Assembly (NCBI RefSeq): GCF_050847355.1
Contig: NZ_CP193755.1
Coordinates: 124,001-188,000 of the forward strand
DNA length: 64,000 nucleotides
Direction: 5' to 3'
Source: Limimaricola sp027213785
GTDB lineage: Bacteria > Pseudomonadota > Alphaproteobacteria > Rhodobacterales > Rhodobacteraceae
Part shown: positions 8,088-16,076 of the stretch, piece by piece
How the letters are laid out: each line of letters begins with the position of its first letter
Numbering within the stretch: the first letter of the stretch is position 1
The notes under the pieces: generated by a model
The model's database searches: none
Told to the model about the DNA's origin: nothing
Seen by the model: the letters and a program-made list of their open reading frames with translations, nothing else
Made by a program: the position numbers and the translations under genes

Positions 8088-8785
8088 CCGGCACGCTCTA
8101 CGGCGTGGGCCTCGGCCCCGGCGCGCCCGACCTGATCACGCTGCGCGCGGCGCGGCTGATCGAGCGGGCGCGCGTCGTCGCCTATCCGACGCTGGCGGGC
8201 GGCGCGAGCTTCGCGCGCTCCATCGCCGCCGAGCTGATCGCGCCCGAGGCGCGCGAGATCGCCATGGATGTGCCGATGACGGTCGAGCGTGCTCCGGCAC
8301 AGGCGGCCTATGACGCGGGTGCCGCACAGATCGCCGAGGCGCTGGAGGCGGGCGAGGACGTGGTCTGCCTGTGCGAGGGCGACCCGTTCTTCTACGGCTC
8401 GTTCATGTATCTCTTCGCGCGGCTGGCGGACCGCCACCGGGTCGAGATCGTGCCCGGTGTCACGTCGCTCACGGCCGCCGCCGCCGCCGCCCGCAGGCCG
8501 CTGGCCGCGCGCAACGAGCGGCTTACCGTGTTGCCCGGCCCGCTGCCGGAGGCCGAGCTGCGCGCCCGGATCGAGGGCGCCGAGAGCGTCGCGATCATGA
8601 AGCTCGGCCGGCATTTCCCGAAGGTGCGCGCGGTGATCGATAGCCTCGGCCTGACATCGCACGCCACCTATGTCGAACGCGCCACGCTGGAGACGGAGAT
8701 CGTTCGCCCGCTGTCCGAGGCGCCCGATACCGCGCCCTATTTCTCGATGATCATCCTCACGAAGGGAGCCGATCCTTGGCTGTGA
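8084..8785 (+). CDS. cobI: Precorrin-2 C20-methyltransferase
   Basis: 233 residues of the tetrapyrrole methylase family: GVGLGPGAPDLITLRA at the N-terminus, CLCEGDPFFYGSFMYL in the middle and EIVPGVTSLTAAAAAA, all typical of CobI/CbiL. It adds the C20 methyl group to precorrin-2, giving precorrin-3A. The start overlaps the cobL stop (ATGA), and the end overlaps the TTG start of the cobJ fusion by 10 bases, so this part of the operon is packed without gaps. Confidence 0.94.
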   Translation: MTGTLYGVGLGPGAPDLITLRAARLIERARVVAYPTLAGGASFARSIAAELIAPEAREIAMDVPMTVERAPAQAAYDAGAAQIAEALEAGEDVVCLCEGDPFFYGSFMYLFARLADRHRVEIVPGVTSLTAAAAAARRPLAARNERLTVLPGPLPEAELRARIEGAESVAIMKLGRHFPKVRAVIDSLGLTSHATYVERATLETEIVRPLSEAPDTAPYFSMIILTKGADPWL

Positions 8786-10575
8786 CCCCTGTTGTACTCG
8801 CGCTCTCCCGCTCGGGCGAACCCATGGCTCGTAGCATCGCCGAGGCGCTCGGTGCGCCCTTGCACGGCCGCGAGGGGCGGGTGGAGCGGGCCGACGCCTT
8901 CTTCGCCGATGCGCTCGAACATGCGCGCGATCTCTTCGCCGCGGGAACGCCGGTCGTCGGCGTCTGCGCGAGCGGCATCCTGATCCGGGCGGTGGCGCCG
9001 CTTCTATCTGACAAGCGCGCCGAGCCGCCGGTGATCTCGGTCTCCGATGACGGCCGCGTGGTGGTGCCGCTGCTCGGCGGGCATCGCGGCGCCAACCGCC
9101 TGGCAAAACGCATCGCCGGGGCACTGGGCGGCACCGCCACCGTTACCACCGCGGGCGACGTGGCGCTCGGAGTGGCTCTCGACGAGCCGCCCCTGGGCTA
9201 CCGGCTGGTGAACCCGGACGACGCCAAGGGCGCGATGGCGGCGCTGCTCTCGGGCGGTGGTGCCACGGTGACCGGCGAGGCGCCGTGGCTGGCCGAGCTG
9301 CCCCGGGGCGATGCGCTGAAGATCACCGTCTCGGACGCCCCGCAGCGCGGGCTCGGTCCGGAACATCTTCACTTCGCGCCGCAGCGTGCCGTGCTCGGCC
9401 TCGGCTGCGCGCGCGACTGCCCGCCCGAGGAACTGGCCGCGCTGCTGCGCGATGTGCTGGCCGAGGCGGGGATCGCGCCCGAGGCGGTGCAGGCCGTGTC
9501 CTCGATCGACCTCAAGGCGGACGAGCCCGCGATCCTCGCCGCCGCCCGTGATCTCGGCGTGCCGCTGCGCCTCTTCACCGCCGCCGAGCTGGAGGCCGAG
9601 GCGCCACGCCTCGCCACCCCATCCGAGGTCGTCTTCGCCGAGGTCGGCTGCCATGGCGTTTCCGAGGGTGCGGCGCTGGCGCAGGCCGGGAAGGACGCGA
9701 CGCTGGCCGTCACCAAGTGCAAGACCGCCAACGCCACCTGCGCGCTGGCCATGGCGCCTGCGCCGATCCTCGAGGTGCGCGGTCGTCATCGGGGCCGCCT
9801 CTCGGTCGTGGGCATTGGGCCGGGCCAGTCCGGCTGGCGCACGCCCGAAGCCTCGCGGCTCATTGCGCAGGCCGAGGAACTGGTGGGCTACGGGCTCTAC
9901 ATCGACCTGCTGGGACCGCTCGCCGCCGGCAAGCCGCGCACCGACTTCCCGCTGGGCGGCGAGGAGGATCGTTGCCGTTACGCGCTGGAGCGCGCGGCCG
10001 AGGGGCGTGACGTGGCGCTGATCTGCTCGGGCGATGCGGGCATCTACGCCATGGGGGCGCTGGTCTTCGAATTGCTGGGGCGCGATCGCGACAATGGCGG
10101 CGTCTCGGACGCGGCGCGGCGCGTCGAGGTCACCTGCACGCCCGGCGTCTCGGCGCTGCAGGCCGCCGCCGCCCGCGCCGGTGCGCCGCTCGGTCACGAC
10201 TTCTGCGCCATCTCGCTGTCGGACCTGCTCACCCCGCGCGAGGATATCGTGAAGCGGCTGCACGCCGCCGCCGAGGGCGACTTCGTCATCGCCTTCTACA
10301 ACCCGGTCTCGAAGCGGCGGCGCACGCTGTTGGCCGAGGCGCGGGACATCCTGCTCGCACGCCGTCCCGCCGACACGCCGGTGCTGCTGGCATCTTCGCT
10401 TGGCCGGCCCGAGGAGGAGATCCGCTATCGCCGGCTCGACGAGCTGGAGGTGGACGAGGTCGACATGCTCACGGTGGTTCTGGTCGGCTCGTCGCAGTCG
10501 AAGCTGGTCGCGCTGGGGGAGGGGCCGCGCATGGTCACGCCGCGCGGCTACGCCAAAAAGATCGATGCGCGCTAG
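8776..10575 (+). CDS. cobJ: CbiG / precorrin-3B C17-methyltransferase fusion protein
   Basis: 599 residues in two functional parts. Residues 1-325 match CbiG: an N-terminal half with VVGVCASGILIRAVAPLL and PLLGGHRGANRLA, then a CobE-like C-terminal half (LGLGCARDCPPEEL, VSSIDLKADE, TKCKTANATCALA). Residues 332-599 are CobJ, a tetrapyrrole methylase (SVVGIGPGQSGWRTPEA, ALICSGDAGIYAMG, FYNPVSKRR). CobJ methylates C17 and contracts the ring; CbiG in the oxygen-independent route opens the delta-lactone. The preferred start is TTG at 8776, because AAGGGAG at 8762-8768 is well spaced for it; GTG at 8782 is the alternative. It overlaps cobI by 10 bases. Confidence 0.93.
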   Translation: MAVTPVVLALSRSGEPMARSIAEALGAPLHGREGRVERADAFFADALEHARDLFAAGTPVVGVCASGILIRAVAPLLSDKRAEPPVISVSDDGRVVVPLLGGHRGANRLAKRIAGALGGTATVTTAGDVALGVALDEPPLGYRLVNPDDAKGAMAALLSGGGATVTGEAPWLAELPRGDALKITVSDAPQRGLGPEHLHFAPQRAVLGLGCARDCPPEELAALLRDVLAEAGIAPEAVQAVSSIDLKADEPAILAAARDLGVPLRLFTAAELEAEAPRLATPSEVVFAEVGCHGVSEGAALAQAGKDATLAVTKCKTANATCALAMAPAPILEVRGRHRGRLSVVGIGPGQSGWRTPEASRLIAQAEELVGYGLYIDLLGPLAAGKPRTDFPLGGEEDRCRYALERAAEGRDVALICSGDAGIYAMGALVFELLGRDRDNGGVSDAARRVEVTCTPGVSALQAAAARAGAPLGHDFCAISLSDLLTPREDIVKRLHAAAEGDFVIAFYNPVSKRRRTLLAEARDILLARRPADTPVLLASSLGRPEEEIRYRRLDELEVDEVDMLTVVLVGSSQSKLVALGEGPRMVTPRGYAKKIDAR

Positions 10576-10647
10576 GGCATGGCGGCGCGGCGGCCGAGCC
10601 CGGTCGTCTTGCGTATTTGAAGAACAAAGTCACGAAGGGCACGCGCC

Positions 10648-11415
10648 ATGACTGTCTATTTCATCGGGGCCGGGCCGGGCGATCCGGAGCTTCTGACCCT
10701 CAAGGCGGCGCGGCTGATCGCGGCCTGCCCGGTCTGTCTCTACGCGGGCTCGCTGGTGCCCGAAGAGGTGGTGGCGGGCGCGCCCGCCGGCGCGCGGGTC
10801 ATGGACACGGCGCCGATGACGCTGGACGAGACCCATGCCGAGATCAAGGCGGCCCATGCGCGGGGCGAGGACGTGGCGCGGGTGCATTCGGGCGACCCCT
10901 CGCTCTACGGCGCCATCGCCGAGCAGATCCGCCGGCTGAAGGCGGACGGTATCGCCTACGAGATCGTGCCGGGCGTGCCCGCCTACACCGCCGCCGCCGC
11001 TGCGCTGGGGCAGGAGCTGACCATTCCCGAACTGGCGCAGTCCATCGTCCTGACCCGCATGTCGATGAAATCGACCTCCATGCCCGCGGGAGAGACGCTC
11101 GAGAACTTCGCCGCCACCGGCACCACGCTGGCGATCCATCTCGGCATCCGGGCGCTCAGGGATATCGAGCGGCGGCTGACGCCGTTCTATGGCGCGGATT
11201 GCCCGGTCGCCGTGGTCTATCGCGCCAGCTGGCCCGATCAGCTGGTGATCCGCGGCACGCTCTCGGACATCCATGCGAAGGTGCGCGCGGCCAAGCTGAC
11301 CCGTACCGCGCTGATCCTCGTGGGGCCGGCGCTGGCGGCCGGGCAGGGCTTTCCCGACAGCGCGCTCTACGATCCGGCGCAGCCGCATGTGCTGCGCCCG
11401 AAAGCACGCGCCTGA
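10648..11415 (+). CDS. cobM: Precorrin-4 C11-methyltransferase
   Basis: 255 residues, a normal CobM/CbiF. Motifs visible are YFIGAGPGDPELLTLKAARL at the N-terminus, RVHSGDPSLYGAIAEQ, YEIVPGVPAYTAAAA and AIHLGIRALRDIE. It transfers a methyl group to C11 of precorrin-4. It follows the cobJ fusion after a 72-base gap, the only sizeable gap in the run apart from that before cobH. No cobK (precorrin-6A reductase), cobG/cobZ or cobF is visible in this window, so those steps must be encoded elsewhere. Confidence 0.95.
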   Translation: MTVYFIGAGPGDPELLTLKAARLIAACPVCLYAGSLVPEEVVAGAPAGARVMDTAPMTLDETHAEIKAAHARGEDVARVHSGDPSLYGAIAEQIRRLKADGIAYEIVPGVPAYTAAAAALGQELTIPELAQSIVLTRMSMKSTSMPAGETLENFAATGTTLAIHLGIRALRDIERRLTPFYGADCPVAVVYRASWPDQLVIRGTLSDIHAKVRAAKLTRTALILVGPALAAGQGFPDSALYDPAQPHVLRPKARA

Positions 11416-11424
11416 CCGGGAATT

Positions 11425-11453
11425 TTCCAGGAACGTCGCTTGAATTTCATACT
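11425..11453 (+). promoter_or_regulatory. Candidate promoter for the 116-residue protein gene
   Basis: TTCCAG (11425-11430) and CATACT (11448-11453) are 17 bases apart, after the cobM stop and before an AGGGGAG ribosome site. Inferred by eye from spacing and the local AT-rich patch. Confidence 0.35.
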
Positions 11454-11488
11454 CTTCTGCGCAGGATGGAGTCAGGGGAGAACGCGAG

Positions 11489-11839
11489 ATGACCGAATAT
11501 CTGACGAAGGATCTGCAGGACGCCATGGAAGCCGCGCGTCGCGCCGCGCAACGCCGCTCGGGGCGGCTGTGCATCCACGACGCGGGCGAGGTGCATCAGG
11601 TGCTGCGCATGTGGGAGGACGGCTTCGCTCTCGCGGCCAAGGACGCGCCGATCCTGCATGGCTTCGTCGATCTCTATGACGGGCCGCGCCATCTCTACCA
11701 ATGCCTCGTCATGACCAGCCGCGTCGAGGAGGGTGAGCGGATCTACGAGTTCAAGCGCCACAGCCGCGTCGCCGACACCGCACCCGTCGATTTCGAGCGG
11801 ACCGAGGACGAGCCGCCGCTGCGGCTGCCCCCGTCCTGA
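11489..11839 (+). CDS. Conserved hypothetical protein, 116 residues
   Basis: A small soluble protein with no signal peptide or membrane segment. The N-terminal 20 residues should form a charged helix (LQDAMEAARRAAQRRSGR). The middle has mixed hydrophobic strands (DGFALAAKDAPILHGFVDLYD, LYQCLVMTS), and the C-terminus is acidic and Pro-rich. I do not recognise the family. A GGGGAG ribosome site is well placed for the ATG at 11489. It converges with the PLP enzyme gene, with only 3 bases between the two stop codons and no room for a separate terminator. Confidence 0.7.
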   Translation: MTEYLTKDLQDAMEAARRAAQRRSGRLCIHDAGEVHQVLRMWEDGFALAAKDAPILHGFVDLYDGPRHLYQCLVMTSRVEEGERIYEFKRHSRVADTAPVDFERTEDEPPLRLPPS

Positions 11840-11842
11840 GCC

Positions 11843-13036
11843 TCACTGCAGGTCGGCAAAGGCCGATTTCAGCCGCGCCACCGCCTCGGCGACCCGGGCA
11901 CGCGGGGTCGCGATGTTGAACCGCTGGAAGCTCTCGCCGCCGAGGCCGAAGCTGGTGCCGTGGTTCACCGCGATCTTCGCCTCGCCCTCGATCCGCGCCA
12001 GCACCTCCTCGCGCGTCATGCCGGTGCCCGAGAAATCCACCCATTCCAGATAGGTGGATTCGAGCGGCATCGGCCTGAGGCCCGGAATCGCCGCGACCCC
12101 GTCCTCGAACAGCCGCCGGTTGCCATCGAGATAGCGCCGCAGCGCCTCCAGCCACTCGACCCCGTCGGGCGACATCGCCGCCGTCGCCATGGCGAGGCCG
12201 AAGCTGTTGGGCGACAGCCCCAGTGCGCCCATCCGGGCCGCGAAGCGGGCCTTCAGCTTCGGGTCGGAGACGATGACGTTGCCGATATGCGCGCCGGCGA
12301 TGTTGAAGGTCTTGGTCGTCGCGGTCAGCATCAGCAGCCGGTCGGCCACGCCGTCGATCCGGGTCATCGCGGTATGGGTCACGCCCGGCATGGTCAGGTC
12401 GCAATGGATCTCGTCCGAGACGAGGATCAGGTCATGGCGCCGTGCGAACTCGGCCCAGCCCTCCAGCTCGGCCCGGCTCCAGACCCGACCGCCGGGATTC
12501 TGCGGCGAGCACAGGATCATCATCCTCTCGCGCCCGGTCATCATCGCGTCCCAGGCCTCGAAATCGGGGACGTAGCGCCCCTCGTCCAGCACCAGAGGGC
12601 ATTCGACCACCTGCCGCCCGGCCGCGCGGATCACCCGTGCGAAGGCGTGGTAGACCGGGGTGAACAGCACCACCCCCTCGCTCGGTTCGGTGAAGGCGTC
12701 GACGCAAAGGCCGGTGGCGTTGACGAGGCCATGGGTGGTGAAGATGTCGCCCGGATCGGGGCGCCAGCCGTGACGGCGGTCCATCCACCAGCCGATCGCC
12801 TCGCGCTGCGCCGCGTCCGAGGCGGCGTAGCCGTAGACACCATGCGCCGCCATCTCCTCGACCGCGCGCTGCACGCAGGCGGGAGGACGGAAATCCATGT
12901 CCGCCACCCACATCGCCAGACCCTCGTCGGGGCTGACGCCATAGACCGGCTCCATCATGTCCCACTTGGAGCAATTGGTGCCGCGACGATCGATGATCTC
13001 GTCGAAATCGGGGGCGGTCTGGTGGTCGGGGCTCAT
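11843..13036 (-). CDS. PLP-dependent aminotransferase / C-S lyase of the MalY/PatB family
   Basis: 397 residues from the ATG at 13036 (AGGAGA ribosome site 6-7 bases before it); a much longer frame upstream is not real. The fold type I motifs are clear: NCSKWDMMEPVYG and AMWVADMDFRPP at the N-terminus, CSPQNPGGRVW for phosphate and substrate binding, VSDEIHCDL with the PLP-contacting Asp, and ATTKTFNIAG with the PLP lysine. These are the signatures of MalY/PatB C-S lyases, which cleave cystathionine or related thioethers. The actual substrate cannot be read from sequence. It is transcribed divergently from def1. Confidence 0.88.
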   Translation of the reverse strand: MSPDHQTAPDFDEIIDRRGTNCSKWDMMEPVYGVSPDEGLAMWVADMDFRPPACVQRAVEEMAAHGVYGYAASDAAQREAIGWWMDRRHGWRPDPGDIFTTHGLVNATGLCVDAFTEPSEGVVLFTPVYHAFARVIRAAGRQVVECPLVLDEGRYVPDFEAWDAMMTGRERMMILCSPQNPGGRVWSRAELEGWAEFARRHDLILVSDEIHCDLTMPGVTHTAMTRIDGVADRLLMLTATTKTFNIAGAHIGNVIVSDPKLKARFAARMGALGLSPNSFGLAMATAAMSPDGVEWLEALRRYLDGNRRLFEDGVAAIPGLRPMPLESTYLEWVDFSGTGMTREEVLARIEGEAKIAVNHGTSFGLGGESFQRFNIATPRARVAEAVARLKSAFADLQ

Positions 13037-13103
13037 GGCGGTCTCCTGCGTCTCGAGCCGAGAGGCTGCACAGGCCGAGCCGCGAGCGCAAGGGGCGGCG
13101 ATG

Positions 13104-13132
13104 TTGCAAGGCGCGCCGCTTGGCCCTAGATC
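13104..13132 (+). promoter_or_regulatory. Promoter of def1 with CTAG-type -10; predicted leaderless mRNA
   Basis: TTGCAA (13104-13109) and TAGATC (13127-13132) are exactly 17 bases apart. A start 6-7 bases beyond the -10 falls on the ATG at 13139, and there is no Shine-Dalgarno between promoter and ATG. This is the clearest example in the window of the CTAG promoter class. Confidence 0.6.
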
Positions 13133-13138
13133 GGCGCC

Positions 13139-13660
13139 ATGACATTGCGCCCCATCCTGATCCATCCCGACCCGCGTCTCAAGACCGTGGCCGATCCCGT
13201 CGCCTCCATCACCGACGAGATCCGGCGGCTGGCCGACGACATGCTGGAAACCATGTACGACGCCCCCGGCATCGGCCTCGCCGCGCCGCAGATCGGCCAG
13301 ATGAGCCGTTTGCTGGTGATGGACGCCACCAAGGAGGACGAGGGTGCGCCCCGGCCCATGGTGCTGGTGAACCCGACCGTCACTTGGGCCTCGGAGGCCC
13401 GTTCGGTCTACGAGGAGGGCTGCCTCTCGATCCCCGAGCAGTTCGCCGAGGTCGAGCGCCCTGCCGAGGTCGAGGTGCAATGGCTCGGGCTCGACGGAAA
13501 GACCCATGCCGAGCGGTTCGACGGGCTCTGGGCGACCTGCGTGCAACACGAGATCGATCATCTCGATGGAAAGCTCTTCATCGATTATCTCAAGCCGATG
13601 AAGCGGCAGATGATCACCCGCAAGATGGTCAAGCTCAAGCGCGAGCGGGCGCGCGGCTGA
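13139..13660 (+). CDS. def: Peptide deformylase 1 (canonical)
   Basis: 173 residues. It removes the formyl group from the N-terminal methionine of new proteins. All three family motifs are intact: GIGLAAPQ (44-51), EEGCLS with metal-ligand Cys 95, and QHEIDH with His 137, Glu 138 and His 141. It is the first of three deformylase paralogues in a row, all co-directional and overlapping, followed by fmt, which adds the formyl group. Its last base is the first base of the next start codon (TGATG). Confidence 0.96.
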   Translation: MTLRPILIHPDPRLKTVADPVASITDEIRRLADDMLETMYDAPGIGLAAPQIGQMSRLLVMDATKEDEGAPRPMVLVNPTVTWASEARSVYEEGCLSIPEQFAEVERPAEVEVQWLGLDGKTHAERFDGLWATCVQHEIDHLDGKLFIDYLKPMKRQMITRKMVKLKRERARG

Positions 13661-14130
13661 TGGCCGTGCTCGACATCGTCCGGCACCCGGCCCCGGTGCT
13701 GCGCGCGACCTGCGACCCGGTGGTGCTGTTCGACCCCACCCTGTCGCAGCTTGCCGCCGACATGATCGAGACAATGTACGACGCGCCGGGCCGCGGCCTC
13801 GCGGCGCCGCAGGTCGGTCTGCCGATGCGGATCTTCGTCACCGACGTGGCATGGCGCGACGGCGATCCGGCGCCCAAGGTCTTCGTGAACCCCGAACTGG
13901 TGGAGGCTTCCGAGGAGACGGCGCTGCGCGAGGAAGGCTGCCTGTCGATCCCCGACACGCCGTGCCGGGTCCGCCGTCCCGTGCGCGTCAGGCTGCGCTG
14001 GCAGGACCTGACCGGTCTTGGTCACGAGGCCGCGTTCGAAGGCATCGAAGCGACCTGCGTGCAGCACGAGCTCGATCATCTCGACGGCATCCTGTGCATC
14101 GATCGCCACGAAGAGGACACCCCCGAATGA
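13660..14130 (+). CDS. def: Peptide deformylase 2 (catalytic residues intact)
   Basis: 156 residues. The three motifs are present: GRGLAAPQ (44-51), EEGCLS with Cys 94, and QHELDH, so it should be an active iron/zinc deformylase. It is shorter than deformylase 1 at the C-terminus, stopping soon after the HELDH helix. The start shares one base with the def1 stop and the end overlaps the third gene as ATGA. Two active copies in tandem could differ in substrate range or timing; that is inference. Confidence 0.92.
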   Translation: MAVLDIVRHPAPVLRATCDPVVLFDPTLSQLAADMIETMYDAPGRGLAAPQVGLPMRIFVTDVAWRDGDPAPKVFVNPELVEASEETALREEGCLSIPDTPCRVRRPVRVRLRWQDLTGLGHEAAFEGIEATCVQHELDHLDGILCIDRHEEDTPE

Positions 14131-14618
14131 CCCGCCCCTTCCTGCGCTGGCCGCACCCGACGCTGCGCAAACCCGCGGCCCCCGTGGAGGCGATCACCGA
14201 CGAGATCCGTGTCCTCTGGGACGAGATGATCGAGGCCATGGACGCGATGCCCGGCGTCGGTCTCGCCGCGCCGCAGATCGGCGTGTCGCTGCGGCTCGCC
14301 GTGGTCGATGCCTCGGACGGGCGCGGGCAGGCGGTGCGGATGGCCAACCCCGAGATCCTGCATGCGAGCGTGCAACTGCGCGAGCACGAGGAAGCCTCGC
14401 CGAACCTGCCCGGCGTTTCGGCGGTGATCTCGCGTCCGCGCGCGGTCACCGCGCGGTTCCTCAATGCCGAGGGGGAGATCGAGGAGCGCGATTTCGTCGG
14501 GCTCTGGGCGACCTCGCTGCAGCACCAGATCGATCATCTGGATGGGCGCATGTATTTCGACCGGCTGAGCCGGCTCAAGCGCGACCGGCTGGTTGCCAAG
14601 GCGAGGAAGCTCTCCTGA
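14127..14618 (+). CDS. Degenerate peptide deformylase paralogue, catalytic residues replaced
   Basis: 163 residues with the deformylase fold (GVGLAAPQ at 43-50, LQHQIDHLDG at 131-140), but the core chemistry is altered. The metal-ligand Cys motif EEGCLS is replaced by EEASPN (Ser 91 where Cys is expected), and the catalytic Glu of HExxH is Gln 134 (HQIDH). Loss of both should abolish normal deformylase activity, while the fold and gene are kept intact. It overlaps def2 (ATGA) and fmt by one base. It may act as a non-catalytic partner, bind ribosomes or use another substrate. Confidence 0.88.
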   Translation: MTRPFLRWPHPTLRKPAAPVEAITDEIRVLWDEMIEAMDAMPGVGLAAPQIGVSLRLAVVDASDGRGQAVRMANPEILHASVQLREHEEASPNLPGVSAVISRPRAVTARFLNAEGEIEERDFVGLWATSLQHQIDHLDGRMYFDRLSRLKRDRLVAKARKLS

Positions 14619-15517
14619 TGCGGGTCGTATTCATGGGCACCCCCGACTTCTCGGTCCACGCGCTCGACGCGCTGGTCCGCGCGGGCCACGAGATCGCCTG
14701 CGTCTATACCCAGCCGCCGCGCCCCGCAGGTCGCGGCAAGAAGCCCCGGCCCAGCGCGGTGCAGGCCCGGGCCGAGGAATTGGGGCTGGAGGTGCGGCAC
14801 CCGGTATCGCTCAGGGGCGAAGAGGAGCAGGCGGCCTTCGCCGCGCTGAACACCGATGTCGCGGTGGTCGTGGCCTACGGGCTGATCCTGCCGCAGCCGA
14901 TCCTCGATGCGCCCGCGCGGGGCTGTTTGAACATCCACGCCTCTCTGCTGCCGCGCTGGCGCGGGGCGGCGCCGATCCAGCGCGCGATCATGGAGGGCGA
15001 TACCGAGACGGGCGTCTGCATCATGCAGATGGAAGCCGGGCTCGACACCGGTCCGGTGCTGATGCGCGAGGCGACGCCGATCGGCCCCACGGACACCGCC
15101 GCGGACCTGCATGACCGGTTGGCCGGCATGGGCGGGCGCCTCGTCGTCGAGACGCTGCGCGACCTCGACGATCTGCGCCCCGAGCCACAGCCGCATGACG
15201 GCGTCACCTATGCCGCCAAGATCGACAAGGCCGAGGCGCGGATCGACTGGACCCGCTCCGCCGCCCATGTCGCGCGGCAGGTCAACGCGCTCTCGCCCTT
15301 TCCGGGCGCGTGGTGCATGGCCGAAGGCGAGCGGCTCAAGATCCTGCGCGCCGCCGCCGGACCGGGCGAGGGCGCGCCGGGGATGGTGATCGGCGAGGGT
15401 GTCGTGGCCTGCGGCGATGGCGCGGTCGAGTTCCTCGAGATCCAGCGCGAGGGCAAGCGGCCGCTGCCCCTCGCCGAAGCGATCAGGGGACGGGCTCTGC
15501 CGGATCGGCTCGACTGA
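14618..15517 (+). CDS. fmt: Methionyl-tRNA formyltransferase
   Basis: 299 residues. It formylates initiator Met-tRNA using 10-formyl-tetrahydrofolate. Motifs seen: MRVVFMGTPDFSV at the N-terminus, the folate-binding and catalytic stretch NIHASLLPRWRGAAPIQRAI (containing Asn and His), and MEAGLDTGPVL. The C-terminal tRNA-binding domain spans about 205-299. It shares one base with the end of the third deformylase gene, completing a four-gene formyl-methionine cassette. Confidence 0.97.
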   Translation: MRVVFMGTPDFSVHALDALVRAGHEIACVYTQPPRPAGRGKKPRPSAVQARAEELGLEVRHPVSLRGEEEQAAFAALNTDVAVVVAYGLILPQPILDAPARGCLNIHASLLPRWRGAAPIQRAIMEGDTETGVCIMQMEAGLDTGPVLMREATPIGPTDTAADLHDRLAGMGGRLVVETLRDLDDLRPEPQPHDGVTYAAKIDKAEARIDWTRSAAHVARQVNALSPFPGAWCMAEGERLKILRAAAGPGEGAPGMVIGEGVVACGDGAVEFLEIQREGKRPLPLAEAIRGRALPDRLD

Positions 15518-15575
15518 CCGGCGGCCCGCGCGAGGCGAGCGTCGGGTTCGCGCATTTGCGGTAAGATGCAGCGGA

Positions 15576-16076
15576 TCAGCGCCTGACGATCAGCCGCGCG
15601 CCATAGGGGACATGGCGGGCGAGCCAGATCAGGTCGGGGCGCGCGAAGGCGATACAGCCTTCGGTCGGATAGCCCGGGCGGCGGCGCTGATGCAGGAAGA
15701 TGGCCGAGCCGGCTCCCGGTGCGCCACCCTCGTTCCAGTCCGTGACCAGCACGATGTCGTAGAGCGGATCGGCCCGGCGCAGCACCTCGTGGCTCGCGCG
15801 GTAGGGCGCGCGGACATGGCTGTTATAGGCGGGATCGCCGCTTGCGTCCGACCACAGGTCGCCGGGCAGGATCGGCTCGGCCCATGGCTGGGGCGCGGTC
15901 AGCCGGTCGGGGCGGTAGAACATGCCGGTGATCCGGTGCTCGCCCACAGGCGTCGCGCCGTCGCCCTCGCGCTTGTCGCGGCGAATGCCGCCCTTGCCGA
16001 TCGAGCAGGGGAGATGCCGGCCCAGCACCCGCAAGCCGCGGCGGGTCAGGACGAGATCGGCGGGAGAATGGATCAC
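15576..16076 (-). CDS. L,D-transpeptidase (YkuD) family protein, apparently without signal peptide
   Basis: 166 residues. The catalytic region reads FLHQRRRPGYPTEGCIAF, matching the YkuD pattern of His, then SxGC with the nucleophile Cys. Such enzymes make 3-3 cross-links in peptidoglycan or attach lipoproteins. No signal peptide is visible (MIHSPADLVLTRRG), which is unusual for a periplasmic enzyme; a cytoplasmic role or leaderless export is possible. The start overlaps the ribA stop by four bases (ATGA), so it is translated from the ribA mRNA. It converges with fmt across a 58-base gap. Confidence 0.82.
   Translation of the reverse strand: MIHSPADLVLTRRGLRVLGRHLPCSIGKGGIRRDKREGDGATPVGEHRITGMFYRPDRLTAPQPWAEPILPGDLWSDASGDPAYNSHVRAPYRASHEVLRRADPLYDIVLVTDWNEGGAPGAGSAIFLHQRRRPGYPTEGCIAFARPDLIWLARHVPYGARLIVRR

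Noticed and set aside
8782..8784. GTG as the start of the cobJ fusion
   Set aside because: TTG at 8776 fits the AAGGGAG ribosome site (7 bases) better than GTG (13 bases).
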